A stretch of DNA of 64,000 bases, taken from Cupriavidus sp. 2SB (GTDB lineage Bacteria > Pseudomonadota > Gammaproteobacteria > Burkholderiales > Burkholderiaceae). The stretch is from positions 51,837-115,836 of the forward strand of contig NZ_SCMX01000012.1 in the NCBI RefSeq assembly GCF_005503625.1, in the 5' to 3' direction. Numbering within the stretch: the stretch's first letter is position 1; the number at the start of each line of letters is the position of its first letter. Of the stretch, positions 1 through 7,743 are shown one piece after another. A program made the position numbers and the translations under genes. Under the pieces are notes generated by a model, which was given only the letters and a program-made list of their open reading frames with translations, did no database searches and was not told the origin of the DNA.

Positions 1-36
1 GAAAGCCGAAGCGACCTCGCTTTGGCAGCCTACAAA

Positions 37-153
37 TCAAATAAATAGGCTCCAGCTCTCCCCTAACTCGGCACTGAGGTACTCGAACATCGACATGAAT
101 CGAAAGCGCTCCCATTGATTGAACGCCTCGCGTACCGCTGCCATCAGTGACAT
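37..153 (-). CDS. Small ORF of 38 residues with a strong ribosome binding site
   Basis: An ATG at 153 (minus strand) is preceded by GGAGGT with good spacing, and the frame runs 38 codons to a TGA. The peptide is rich in aromatic and acidic residues (motif NQWERFRFMSMFEYLSAELG) and has no signal peptide or family I recognise. It could be a genuine small protein or the surviving 5' end of a gene truncated by rearrangement. The strong Shine-Dalgarno sequence is the only real support. The 154-382 stretch upstream shows no other gene. Confidence 0.35.
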   Translation of the reverse strand: MSLMAAVREAFNQWERFRFMSMFEYLSAELGESWSLFI

Positions 154-382
154 AGCTACCTCCGGGGTGATCGACTTTAGTTAGGGGGGCCACCGCAAGA
201 AAAAAGCAGGTCTTTCAACACTCGTTCGCATCGGCGCATAGCCCATTCCACGATGCAATCGATTACATAGAGCGTAGGTCGCCACGATGGTCTGTCAAGA
301 TAAAGCGTAAAAGTGTCATTTGCGGCTCAAAATCAGCCACCTGACTTCGTTGATGGGAGGGTAAACGCCTATTTGATTGTAA

Positions 383-397
383 TAGGTAGGCTACCTA
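383..397. promoter_or_regulatory. Perfect 15-bp palindrome upstream of the transporter gene
   Basis: TAGGTAG, a central G, then CTACCTA, lying about 73 bp before the transporter start in an AT-rich stretch. Its place and symmetry suit an operator for the transporter/oxidoreductase pair. The cognate regulator is unknown; I see no second copy in the window. Confidence 0.45.
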
Positions 398-469
398 ATA
401 TTTACCACAAATAAGAGTAAGCGCGCTTCGGTTTTTCAAACATTGCTTATAGAAGTGGAGACAAAATCA

Positions 470-1846
470 ATGCAACATCATCCCCGAAGAGGTTCGACCC
501 CCACCCCCCAGCGGGTCCGGGATGTTCTCAAGCCGATCTCCGGTGCCGCCGTGGGAAACATGCTGGAGTGGTTTGACTACTCGTTGTATGGCTATCTTTC
601 CGCCACCCTGGCGAAGGTGTTCTTCCCAAGCAGCGACCCGATCGTTAGCCTGATAGCGGCTTTCGCGGCATTCTCCGTCGCATTCGTTACCCGACCACTC
701 GGCGCTCTGTTTTTTGGATCGCTGGGAGACCGGCTTGGACGGCGCGATACGCTCGCGATTGTCGTTGGTTTGATCAGCGTTTCGACGGGGTTGGTCGGTG
801 TCCTACCGGGATACGAGGCGATTGGCATCGCCGCTCCTTTGCTGCTGGTAGCCCTACGCATGATTCAGGGATTTTCCGCGGGAGGCGAAGCAGGTGGAGC
901 ACTCGCATTCCTTGCCGAGTACGCCCCGACACGCCGGCGTGGCGTTGTGATCGGGTTCTTCGGTATGTCGGCTGGAATTGGTGCGTTGAGCGGATCCGGT
1001 CTTGTTCTGGCGATCACCAGCATTTTTGGTCAGACGGCAGTTGAGGCATGGGCCTGGCGATTGCCCTTCCTGATCGCTGGTCCGATTGGGTTGGGTGCGT
1101 TCTGGCTGCGGCTGCGCATCGAGGAAACACCGGCATTCCGGTTGCACTTGGAACGCGAGGGCGCGGCACAAGCACCATTGCGCGAAGCCCTTCGTGACGA
1201 CTGGCGAAGCATTGTCAAATGTCTTGGCGTAGCGATCTCACACGGCATCCCTTACTACTTGATCCTGGCGTATCTCCCGTCTTATCTCGTGTCAACTGGA
1301 CGGTTGAGTAGCGGGCAAGCTCTAGCGGCGTCCGGCCTGGCCTTTCTGGGTTCAGTGATTGTGATCCCATTCGCTGCAGCGCTATCCGACCGCGTGGGTC
1401 GACGACCCGTCGCCTTTACGGCGGCATTGGCATACCTCGTCGTTGCGCTTCCTTTGTTCCGGATCGTCGTGGGCTCGACACCAGAGGTGGTAATTGCCAC
1501 GATGGCTAGCGTCGGGGTATTGATGGGGATGTATGGCAGCGCGCCGTTCTGCATGATGACGGAGTTGTTTCCGACACGCACACGCTACAGCGCCATGTCG
1601 GTAGGCTACAACGTGGCCATGGTGCTATTTGGCGGCACCGCTCCTTTAATCAGCGCTTCTCTGACGAAGCTGACCGGAAACCCTTCATCACCCGCCTATT
1701 TCATGATGGGGGGCGCAGTGTTGTCTATTTTTGCCATCTTGGCGTCTCCTGAAACGTCACGAGTACCGATTGATGAGCTCGGACAGTCGGACGAGCACAT
1801 TCGCCGCGTGCGCATGGCGCTCAAGGCATCGGCTCGCGTTGAGTGA
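470..1846 (+). CDS. MFS transporter, metabolite:H+ symporter (MHS) family
   Basis: A 458-residue inner-membrane transporter with about 12 predicted membrane segments. It carries the MHS-type N-terminal motif (NMLEWFDY, residues 31-37), the cytoplasmic loop motif GDRLGRR (86-92) after the second segment, and a second copy (SDRVGRR) in the C-terminal half. Family members import organic acids or related carboxylates with protons (ShiA, KgtP, ProP relatives). ATG 470 is preferred over an in-frame TTG at 443 because GTGGAG sits 9 nt before it. The next gene starts 10 nt after the stop, so the two are probably co-transcribed and the substrate is likely handled by that oxidoreductase. Confidence 0.88.
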   Translation: MQHHPRRGSTPTPQRVRDVLKPISGAAVGNMLEWFDYSLYGYLSATLAKVFFPSSDPIVSLIAAFAAFSVAFVTRPLGALFFGSLGDRLGRRDTLAIVVGLISVSTGLVGVLPGYEAIGIAAPLLLVALRMIQGFSAGGEAGGALAFLAEYAPTRRRGVVIGFFGMSAGIGALSGSGLVLAITSIFGQTAVEAWAWRLPFLIAGPIGLGAFWLRLRIEETPAFRLHLEREGAAQAPLREALRDDWRSIVKCLGVAISHGIPYYLILAYLPSYLVSTGRLSSGQALAASGLAFLGSVIVIPFAAALSDRVGRRPVAFTAALAYLVVALPLFRIVVGSTPEVVIATMASVGVLMGMYGSAPFCMMTELFPTRTRYSAMSVGYNVAMVLFGGTAPLISASLTKLTGNPSSPAYFMMGGAVLSIFAILASPETSRVPIDELGQSDEHIRRVRMALKASARVE

Positions 1847-1856
1847 TCTCCTGATT

Positions 1857-3464
1857 ATGAAAACCGCTACATACGACTACATTGTTATCGGCGCCGGCTC
1901 GGCAGGGTGTGTTCTCGCTTCTCGGCTGAGTGAAGATCCCAGCGTCAAGGTACTGCTGATAGAGGCGGGCGCTCCCGCGTCATCCATCTTTGTTCAGATG
2001 CCGGCAGGGATCCGGGTTCTCTATAAGAGCCAAAAATTCAACTGGCGCTATTGGACGGAGCCCCAGACACAACTGGACAATCGGAATATTTATATACCCC
2101 GGGGCAAGGTGGTGGGCGGTTCATCCTCGATCAATTCCATGATTGCTATCCGGGGGAACCGATCCGATTACGACAACTGGGCATCTCAGGGCCTGTCGGG
2201 CTGGGACTATGAATCCCTTCGTCCGTACTTTCGAAAGATTGAGGATGCATCACTGGTAACGAAGGCGAGGAATGACGATCGCGGGTACGCGGGTCCGATT
2301 CGCCTGTCATACGGCACGCAGCAAAACGCCATATCGACTGCGTTCATAGAGAGCGCAGTATCGGCCGGTATGCCGGAGAACAACGGATTCAATGGGGCGT
2401 CGCAGGTAGGCGCAGGATTCTACGAGCTTACGATTGCCGAGGGAAAGCGATCCGGTGCTTATCGTTACCTGGATCGAGCAGGTAACCGATCCAATCTGAC
2501 ATTGATGGCGAACTGTAAAGTCCGCAGGATTCTCCTTGCCGGAAAGCGAGCGCAAGGCGTAGTGATTGAGGATGGATGGGAGGAGGTGGAGCTTCGCGCG
2601 GACCGCGAAGTGATTCTGACAGCAGGGGCCATTGCCTCACCGCAACTCCTGATGCTTTCGGGGATCGGACCGGCCAAACATCTGCAGTCGATTGGTATCG
2701 CTCCCGTGGTCGATCTGCAAGGCGTCGGTGAGAACCTTCAGGACCATCTTGATTGCGCGATTCGCTTAGAAGCGTCGCAGCCCAATACGCTCACGCCCTA
2801 TATCGGCCTGGTAAGAGGCGGAATGGCAGGAGCTCGCTATCTTCTTTCAGGAGGCGGGCCGGCTTCCTCTCAAGGCGTTGAGGCAGGAGCATTTTACAAC
2901 TCCGACAGAAATCCGGATCTGCCTGAGTGGCAGGCCCATCTGATCATTGCGCTGCGCAATCCACCGCCTAACGAAAAAGTTCCCCACGGATTTGCAGTCC
3001 GCGTATGCCAGCTGCGTCCAAAAAGTAGAGGCGTGCTGCGACTGCGTTCTTCAGATCCGTCCGATTCTCCCCGAATCGACCCTCGCTTCCTCTCAGACGA
3101 GTCTGACCTGGAGAGTTTGGTGCGCGGCGTGGAACGCACGTGCGAGATTGTCGACCAGCCGGCGCTCCGGAAGTACATCAAACGAAGGCTCGACATCGAT
3201 GCTTTCTCCACCGGTGCAGCCCGTAAGGCATGGATACGCTCGCATGCGGAAACCATCTATCACCCGGTTGGCACGTGTCGCATGGGAGTCGACGACAACG
3301 CTGTTGTTGACGAGGAGTTGAAAGTGCGCGGGGTTGAGAACTTGAGAGTAATTGATGGATCTGTGATGCCAACGATCATCAGTGGGAACACGAACCTTCC
3401 CATTATGGCCATGGCAGAGAAGGCCGCAGACTTGATACGAAATTCACGCACATCCGCTCGTTGA
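1857..3464 (+). CDS. GMC-family FAD-dependent oxidoreductase (alcohol/choline dehydrogenase-like)
   Basis: A 535-residue flavoenzyme. The dinucleotide-binding motif GAGSAG is at residues 12-17, the first GMC signature (RGKVVGGSSSINSMIAIRG) near 81-99, and the second (GAIASPQLLMLSGIG) near 260. The catalytic pair of the family is present near the C terminus as His in HPVGTCRMG and Asn in SGNTNLP. Such enzymes oxidise alcohols to aldehydes or acids (choline, medium-chain alkanols, polyethylene glycol). ATG 1857 gives the standard short N terminus (MKTATYDYIVIGAG); frame upstream belongs to the end of the transporter gene. Substrate cannot be told from sequence. Probably one operon with the transporter. 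Confidence 0.9.
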   Translation: MKTATYDYIVIGAGSAGCVLASRLSEDPSVKVLLIEAGAPASSIFVQMPAGIRVLYKSQKFNWRYWTEPQTQLDNRNIYIPRGKVVGGSSSINSMIAIRGNRSDYDNWASQGLSGWDYESLRPYFRKIEDASLVTKARNDDRGYAGPIRLSYGTQQNAISTAFIESAVSAGMPENNGFNGASQVGAGFYELTIAEGKRSGAYRYLDRAGNRSNLTLMANCKVRRILLAGKRAQGVVIEDGWEEVELRADREVILTAGAIASPQLLMLSGIGPAKHLQSIGIAPVVDLQGVGENLQDHLDCAIRLEASQPNTLTPYIGLVRGGMAGARYLLSGGGPASSQGVEAGAFYNSDRNPDLPEWQAHLIIALRNPPPNEKVPHGFAVRVCQLRPKSRGVLRLRSSDPSDSPRIDPRFLSDESDLESLVRGVERTCEIVDQPALRKYIKRRLDIDAFSTGAARKAWIRSHAETIYHPVGTCRMGVDDNAVVDEELKVRGVENLRVIDGSVMPTIISGNTNLPIMAMAEKAADLIRNSRTSAR

Positions 3465-3688
3465 AGTTTTCGGAGAACTCTGTTCACTGGCGTTTCGAGC
3501 TTGCTCCGTCGCCTTCTTCCCGGTTGTCCCCTTACACGGGGACGAAAGGTTGCAGCATAGATTTCCCAGCATCGAATGGGAACGTCTACGGGCTTGCGTC
3601 GTTTGATGGAAGCGTTGGGCCACACCCTTTCTCTCAAGCGCCGAAACCGCCGGAATGCCAAAGCGCGGGTTCCAGCAAAGAGGACCAC

Positions 3689-3775
3689 GTGAACAAGGGA
3701 CTCGCCAGTCAACACATACCCATCACGGGCGCGTCACAGGGCATCGGCCGCTGGACATTCCCTGTACTTCAATAA
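3689..3775 (+). pseudogene. 5' fragment of a short-chain dehydrogenase gene
   Basis: From a GTG at 3689 the frame reads about 24 residues that match the start of an SDR, including the cofactor-binding motif ITGASQGIGR, then runs into unrelated codons and a stop at 3775. Everything after the first beta-alpha unit of the Rossmann fold is missing. The sequence between the oxidoreductase stop and 3688 shows nothing recognisable except a weak hairpin (GTCCCC/GGGGAC, 3526-3543) with no T-tract. This is most simply the scar of a deletion that removed an SDR gene from the cluster. Confidence 0.6.
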
Positions 3776-3791
3776 CCTTAAGGAGATAAGA

Positions 3792-4130
3792 ATGGTCAAG
3801 TTCACCTATCTGGTACTCACGAACGCGGTTCCGGGGCGTGAAGAAGAGTTCAATCGCTGGTATACCGAGCAGCACCTTCCAGACGTGTTGCGCGTACCGG
3901 GCGTGGTGAGCGCACAGCGCTTCAGTCGCACGGAGCAGCAGCGAAAAGCGGGGCCTCATCCGTGGCAGTACCTGGCACTCTATAACTGCGAGGCCGCTGA
4001 CCCGCAGGTCGTCACAGATGGGATCCAGGCTCGCGTCAACACAGCGGAGATGCAAATGAGTGACACGGTGGGCGATGTCAAATATGGTTGCTATTTCGAG
4101 CCAATCACCGAGGTGATTCGCAGTAAGTAG
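3792..4130 (+). CDS. Dimeric alpha/beta-barrel (DUF4286/EthD-like) protein
   Basis: A 112-residue protein with the pattern of the ferredoxin-like dimeric barrel superfamily: an N-terminal beta strand (FTYLVLTNAV), then EEEFNRWYTEQHLPDVLRVPGV, a helix and strand typical of DUF4286 and EthD-like proteins. A strong AAGGAG lies 6 nt before the ATG. Members often accompany degradation pathways and act as small ligand-binding or ring-modifying enzymes, but this one has no assigned reaction. It follows the SDR fragment and probably belonged to the same catabolic operon as the GMC oxidoreductase. Confidence 0.75.
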   Translation: MVKFTYLVLTNAVPGREEEFNRWYTEQHLPDVLRVPGVVSAQRFSRTEQQRKAGPHPWQYLALYNCEAADPQVVTDGIQARVNTAEMQMSDTVGDVKYGCYFEPITEVIRSK

Positions 4131-4360
4131 ACGGCATGGAAGTACCTGCTTTCCCGTCGTCTCAAAGATGAGTCGGGTAGAAGCTCAACAGCTTCTCCGC
4201 CACGTGAGGCGACGGGCCAGGGCGGGTCGCTTACTCCGCCGTAGCGGCGATGGAAGGCCATGCAACCCGGTGCGAGAGCTTGGGACTTGGGCCGAGGAGG
4301 CCAGCCTAAAACCTTCAGCGCTGCAATCACATGGGCGACTGCGCTGTTGCCCGTAGCGGA

Positions 4361-5359
4361 TCACGCATCCATTTCGCGGCGCCAGGCTTGCGGGCTCTGC
4401 GATGTCCATCTCCGGAATGCGCGAGTAAATGCACTGTGCTCCGAGTACCCAAGTATCCAGGCCACCTCAGCGAGCGAAAGCCGTGGATCTTTTAGGTAAT
4501 TCTCTGCAATCCGGCGTCTCGTGTCGTCACGTAGCTCGCGAAATTTCAGACCCAGTTTGTCGAGTCGCCGCTGCAACGTGCGGGGGGTCATGTGCATGGA
4601 GGAAGCCACTGTTTCAAGGCTCACTTCGCCTTGACGCGCGAGCCCGGCTACCGCTTGCCTGATGGCATGTTCCATGTCATCCATCTTCGGCATGGCACCC
4701 AGCAGAGCCTGTACCTGAAGCTCCATGATTCGCAGTAGCGCTTCATCAGGTTGACGCAGAGGCGCCTGCAAAAGGTCGACGGGGAAGCGCAGACTCGTCT
4801 CCGGTTGGTCGAACTTCACCGGGCAGCCGAAGTATGCAAGATAAGGGGTGGTGTCTTGAGGTGTTGCGTTAACAAAGCACACCTCCTCCAGCCTCACATC
4901 ACCATCTGTCATGGCTCGCGTGAAACGGGTCATCGCAGCCAAGGCCGTTTCGTCAACGAGCGGCCCCGTTGGTTCCGTCGAACGGGGCCACGTCATCACG
5001 ACGGACTTACCTTCGGTTCTTAGCTCCGCCGGCGTAACGTTTGCAACCACACGGTCGTACTGTTGCCAGCGTTGCAAGACAGCCCCGACGTCAGGGCAAG
5101 CCCCAAGTGCGTATCCAAGCACGCCGAGATGCGCAGGCGCAATGCGCTGGCCAACGTGCAATCCGAGGAGCGGATCATTGCAAACCTCGGCGGCACGCTC
5201 AAGCAAACGCCGCCAGTGATCGAGCGCGTAGAGTCGCACTTCCTGGCAATTAGGGCTGGATTCCCCCAGCACATGCACGGCATCCAGCCCTTGGTCCTGC
5301 AAGTAGTCGAAAAGCAGGTTCACGTAGGTGCTGGCGTAGTAAGCGGTGGGCGCGGACAT
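4361..5359 (-). CDS. AraC-family transcriptional regulator (arabinose-binding-domain type)
   Basis: A 332-residue regulator in the OruR/ArgR-like layout: an N-terminal ligand-binding domain (about 1-215) and a C-terminal double helix-turn-helix (about 235-330) with SLETVASSMHMTPRTLQRRL and LSLAEVAWILGYSEHSAFTRAFRRW, the AraC signature. ATG 5359 is chosen because it gives the usual domain start; an ATG 54 nt upstream is also in frame. It is divergent from the hydroxylase gene, so it may control that unit or the downstream oxidation cluster. The 230-bp gap to the preceding gene (4131-4360) shows nothing else. Confidence 0.88.
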   Translation of the reverse strand: MSAPTAYYASTYVNLLFDYLQDQGLDAVHVLGESSPNCQEVRLYALDHWRRLLERAAEVCNDPLLGLHVGQRIAPAHLGVLGYALGACPDVGAVLQRWQQYDRVVANVTPAELRTEGKSVVMTWPRSTEPTGPLVDETALAAMTRFTRAMTDGDVRLEEVCFVNATPQDTTPYLAYFGCPVKFDQPETSLRFPVDLLQAPLRQPDEALLRIMELQVQALLGAMPKMDDMEHAIRQAVAGLARQGEVSLETVASSMHMTPRTLQRRLDKLGLKFRELRDDTRRRIAENYLKDPRLSLAEVAWILGYSEHSAFTRAFRRWTSQSPQAWRREMDA

Positions 5360-5471
5360 GGGATGACAATGAACAATGTCGCGAAGTGTCAAGAAAGTGT
5401 CGAGGACTGTCAATGCGGAGGGTCACCAGTTTGATCAAACTGTCGGCAAGCCAAGCGAACAGGAGTCTAAA

Positions 5472-6440
5472 TTGCCGTCCGATATGATGAACTGGCTGCA
5501 TTCCATATTTGGGAAGTCCGTGGATTGGAAGCAGGCGTTCATGCTCAGCATGGTTCCTCTCTTCATCATTGCATTCAGTCTCGAGACCCTGATCAATCGA
5601 AGGCGTAGAGCCGAATCGACACTGAACTGGAAAGAGGTGTGGGCGAACATCGCATTGGGCACCACTTACCAGATCATGGAGCCCCTGGGAGTGGCTCTTG
5701 TGACAGGATCCATCTATGCGTGGGTATATTCAAAACGTTTGTTTGATATCCCGGTGGACGGTTGGACCATTCTCCCAATCATTCTGTCGGTCGAGTTCTG
5801 CTACTACTGGTTTCATCGCGCCAGCCATCGAATCCGCTGGTTTTGGGCGGCGCACGTCGTTCATCATACCGGCGAGAACATGAACTTCACTACGGCGGCA
5901 CGACAATCGATGCTCAATGTGGTCGCTGGGAGTTTCATCTTTTTCCTTCCTCCCGTGCTCCTCGGTGTGCCGCCGGCCGCAGTCGCACTCATCCTGGCCG
6001 TGAATCTGTCCTATCAGTATTTCATTCATACCGAACTGATCCGCCGCCTTCCTGGCTGGATTGAGTACATCTTCAATACACCGTCCCATCACCGTGCCCA
6101 TCATGGCCGAAACGACCAATATATCGACAAGAACTACGGTGGCATGTTGATCATTTTCGATCGCATGTTTGGCACTTTCGAAGAAGAACGGGAGACGGTG
6201 CAATACGGCATCACCCAACAGATTAAGTCCTACAATATCCTGGTGCTGAATCTCCACGAGTTTGTCGACATGTGGCGTGACGTGATGTCACCGGGGCCCG
6301 TGTGGCAGCGACTGCAACACCTGTGGCGGCCGCCGGAATGGGTGCGCCGTGGTCATGAACCCATCCACACATGGACGGTGGACAGGAACGAGCCGACCGG
6401 CAGTGAGTCGACACCCACTCCGTCAACGTCCGCTACCTGA
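5472..6440 (+). CDS. Sterol desaturase / fatty acid hydroxylase family protein
   Basis: A membrane di-iron oxygenase of about 322 residues. The histidine boxes that hold the iron pair are visible: HRASH (about 115-119), HVVHH a little further on, and HHRAHH (about 206-211). Several hydrophobic segments surround them. The family hydroxylates or desaturates lipid alkyl chains. The likely start is TTG 5472, because AGGAG lies 6 nt upstream; the ATG at 5484 lacks a well-spaced site. The next gene follows at 10 nt and is probably co-transcribed. Substrate unknown. Confidence 0.85.
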   Translation: MPSDMMNWLHSIFGKSVDWKQAFMLSMVPLFIIAFSLETLINRRRRAESTLNWKEVWANIALGTTYQIMEPLGVALVTGSIYAWVYSKRLFDIPVDGWTILPIILSVEFCYYWFHRASHRIRWFWAAHVVHHTGENMNFTTAARQSMLNVVAGSFIFFLPPVLLGVPPAAVALILAVNLSYQYFIHTELIRRLPGWIEYIFNTPSHHRAHHGRNDQYIDKNYGGMLIIFDRMFGTFEEERETVQYGITQQIKSYNILVLNLHEFVDMWRDVMSPGPVWQRLQHLWRPPEWVRRGHEPIHTWTVDRNEPTGSESTPTPSTSAT

Positions 6441-6450
6441 GAGCCAACTC

Positions 6451-6858
6451 ATGCATCGCCTCTCTCAAATATACCTGGCCGTTTCGGCACTGGCTTTCCT
6501 GCTAATTGGCTTGCATACGTTTCACGACCCCGCTACGGCAATGGCGGGCCTCGATATGCAACCCCATTCGGTGAATGCCTTCAATGAGATCCGTGCCAAC
6601 TACGGTGGCATGCATCTCGGTATCAGTCTGTTGCTGGCCCTGGGTCTACTCTCGAAGGCGTGGCGAAAGCCCTCGATGTGGATCAACGTCGTGTTCACCA
6701 GCGGCCTGGTGCTCGGGCGGCTGGTCAGCATTTCCGCTGACGGGTGGCCAAATGATCTCGTTCGAATGTTGCTTGGAATCGAAGCAGCAGCGGCATTCAC
6801 CGGCCTAGCGCTGTTGTGCTTCCTCAACAAACATGATGCGCGCTCTTCCATGAGATGA
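6451..6858 (+). CDS. DUF4345-like small integral membrane protein
   Basis: A 135-residue protein with four predicted membrane helices. The segment NEIRANYGGMHLGISLLL, with a conserved polar stretch before the second helix, fits the DUF4345 family. Function of the family is unknown. It starts 10 nt after the hydroxylase stop, with GAGAG about 7 nt before the ATG, which argues for translation from the same message and perhaps an accessory role in membrane lipid modification. Confidence 0.7.
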   Translation: MHRLSQIYLAVSALAFLLIGLHTFHDPATAMAGLDMQPHSVNAFNEIRANYGGMHLGISLLLALGLLSKAWRKPSMWINVVFTSGLVLGRLVSISADGWPNDLVRMLLGIEAAAAFTGLALLCFLNKHDARSSMR

Positions 6859-7245
6859 GCGCTCACTTTGAGCGCCCGCGACGCGTGGACATGAGGTCAT
6901 CGTTCACCCAGTCCTATCAAGTTAAACTCGCACCGATCAACCTCCACCTGTCCTGATACCGGTCTTGCGGACAACGCGCGAGATATCCGCGTTGACGGGC
7001 TTCACCGCTTTCTAAGCATCCTTTCATCGCGACGGGTCCGACGCAGCGAAGAGAACGCTAGCTCTCCCGAGAGCAGTCAAGGTGTTGGGGCCTGGCCCCA
7101 GTAGAGACTACGGAGGTTGCGTCCAGGACCGTAGTGTTCGGTCTCTTCTGGGGTCTTTCGATGCCGTGTCTGCAATTGCCACCCTCTGCGAAGTGCTTAT
7201 TAGCAGGCGCAGATCTTTGCCGGCATCCGGCCGCCATTGTGAGAG
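6859..7245. other. Gene-free stretch with a GC-rich palindrome
   Basis: About 390 bp with no credible coding frame. A perfect palindrome (TGGGGCC, T, GGCCCCA) sits at 7086-7100, without a following T-tract. It marks the border between the hydroxylase unit and the accessory block. Confidence 0.4.
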
Positions 7246-7266
7246 TATAATTTCACGATAGTGAAA
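7246..7266 (+). promoter_or_regulatory. -10 box overlapping an operator for the following HTH gene
   Basis: A consensus TATAAT at 7246-7251 overlaps a perfect inverted repeat, TTTCAC then GATA then GTGAAA (7251-7266), 53 bp before the HTH gene. An operator directly over the -10 region is the usual layout for autorepression by small XRE/HipB-type proteins. I could not identify a convincing -35. Confidence 0.6.
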
Positions 7267-7319
7267 CAACACAGAAAACCGCTCTCCACGCTGGTGTTCC
7301 TTTTGCAAGAACGACCTCC

Positions 7320-7655
7320 ATGCCACGACCACTACCTGATCCGAAGCCACCGTCGCGTGCGACGATTCGCACCATTCACCAACTGGGCGACCGCATTCGA
7401 GCAACGCGGGCAGGGAAAAGGATGCCCATTGACCAGGCGGCAAGACATTGCGGGGTCTCGGTCGGCATGCTGTCCAAGCTCGAGAACGGCAAGGGCGTCA
7501 ATCTCGAGCACGCCCTGCGTGCGTTGGACGGACTGGGTTTGGCGATGCTGGTCGTTCCCAGGGCGCATGCGCCTTGGCTTGAACAGGCAGCGGCCCATAC
7601 GGCCAAGATCGGCGAGGACGCGGCCAGGCGACAGCACGCCTGGCTGGAAGAGTAG
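7320..7655 (+). CDS. XRE/HipB-like helix-turn-helix protein (orphan)
   Basis: A 111-residue DNA-binding protein. The helix-turn-helix lies at about 20-75 (HQLGDRIRATRAGKRMPIDQ, then HCGVSVGMLSKLENGKG) and is followed by NLEHALRALDGLGLAMLVVP, the C-terminal strand and helix pattern of HipB-like antitoxins. Such proteins normally precede a hipA kinase toxin gene. Here the next 88 bp run straight into the 3' end of the recombinase gene on the other strand, so no toxin partner remains. It may survive as an autorepressor controlled by the palindrome upstream. Confidence 0.75.
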   Translation: MPRPLPDPKPPSRATIRTIHQLGDRIRATRAGKRMPIDQAARHCGVSVGMLSKLENGKGVNLEHALRALDGLGLAMLVVPRAHAPWLEQAAAHTAKIGEDAARRQHAWLEE

Positions 7656-7743
7656 TAGAGGCCTGCGATCAGGCTGGGCATCAATCTCTGATGCGATCCC
7701 AGATCGGTGCGGAAATGCACTTCGCTTGGTGTGCTGACGCGCC

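Noticed and set aside
3526..3543. GTCCCC/GGGGAC hairpin as terminator of the GMC gene
   Set aside because: Short stem and no T-tract; position within a deletion scar makes its role doubtful.
7086..7100. GC-rich palindrome TGGGGCC-T-GGCCCCA as a terminator
   Set aside because: No T-tract on either side; kept only as a note in the intergenic entry.
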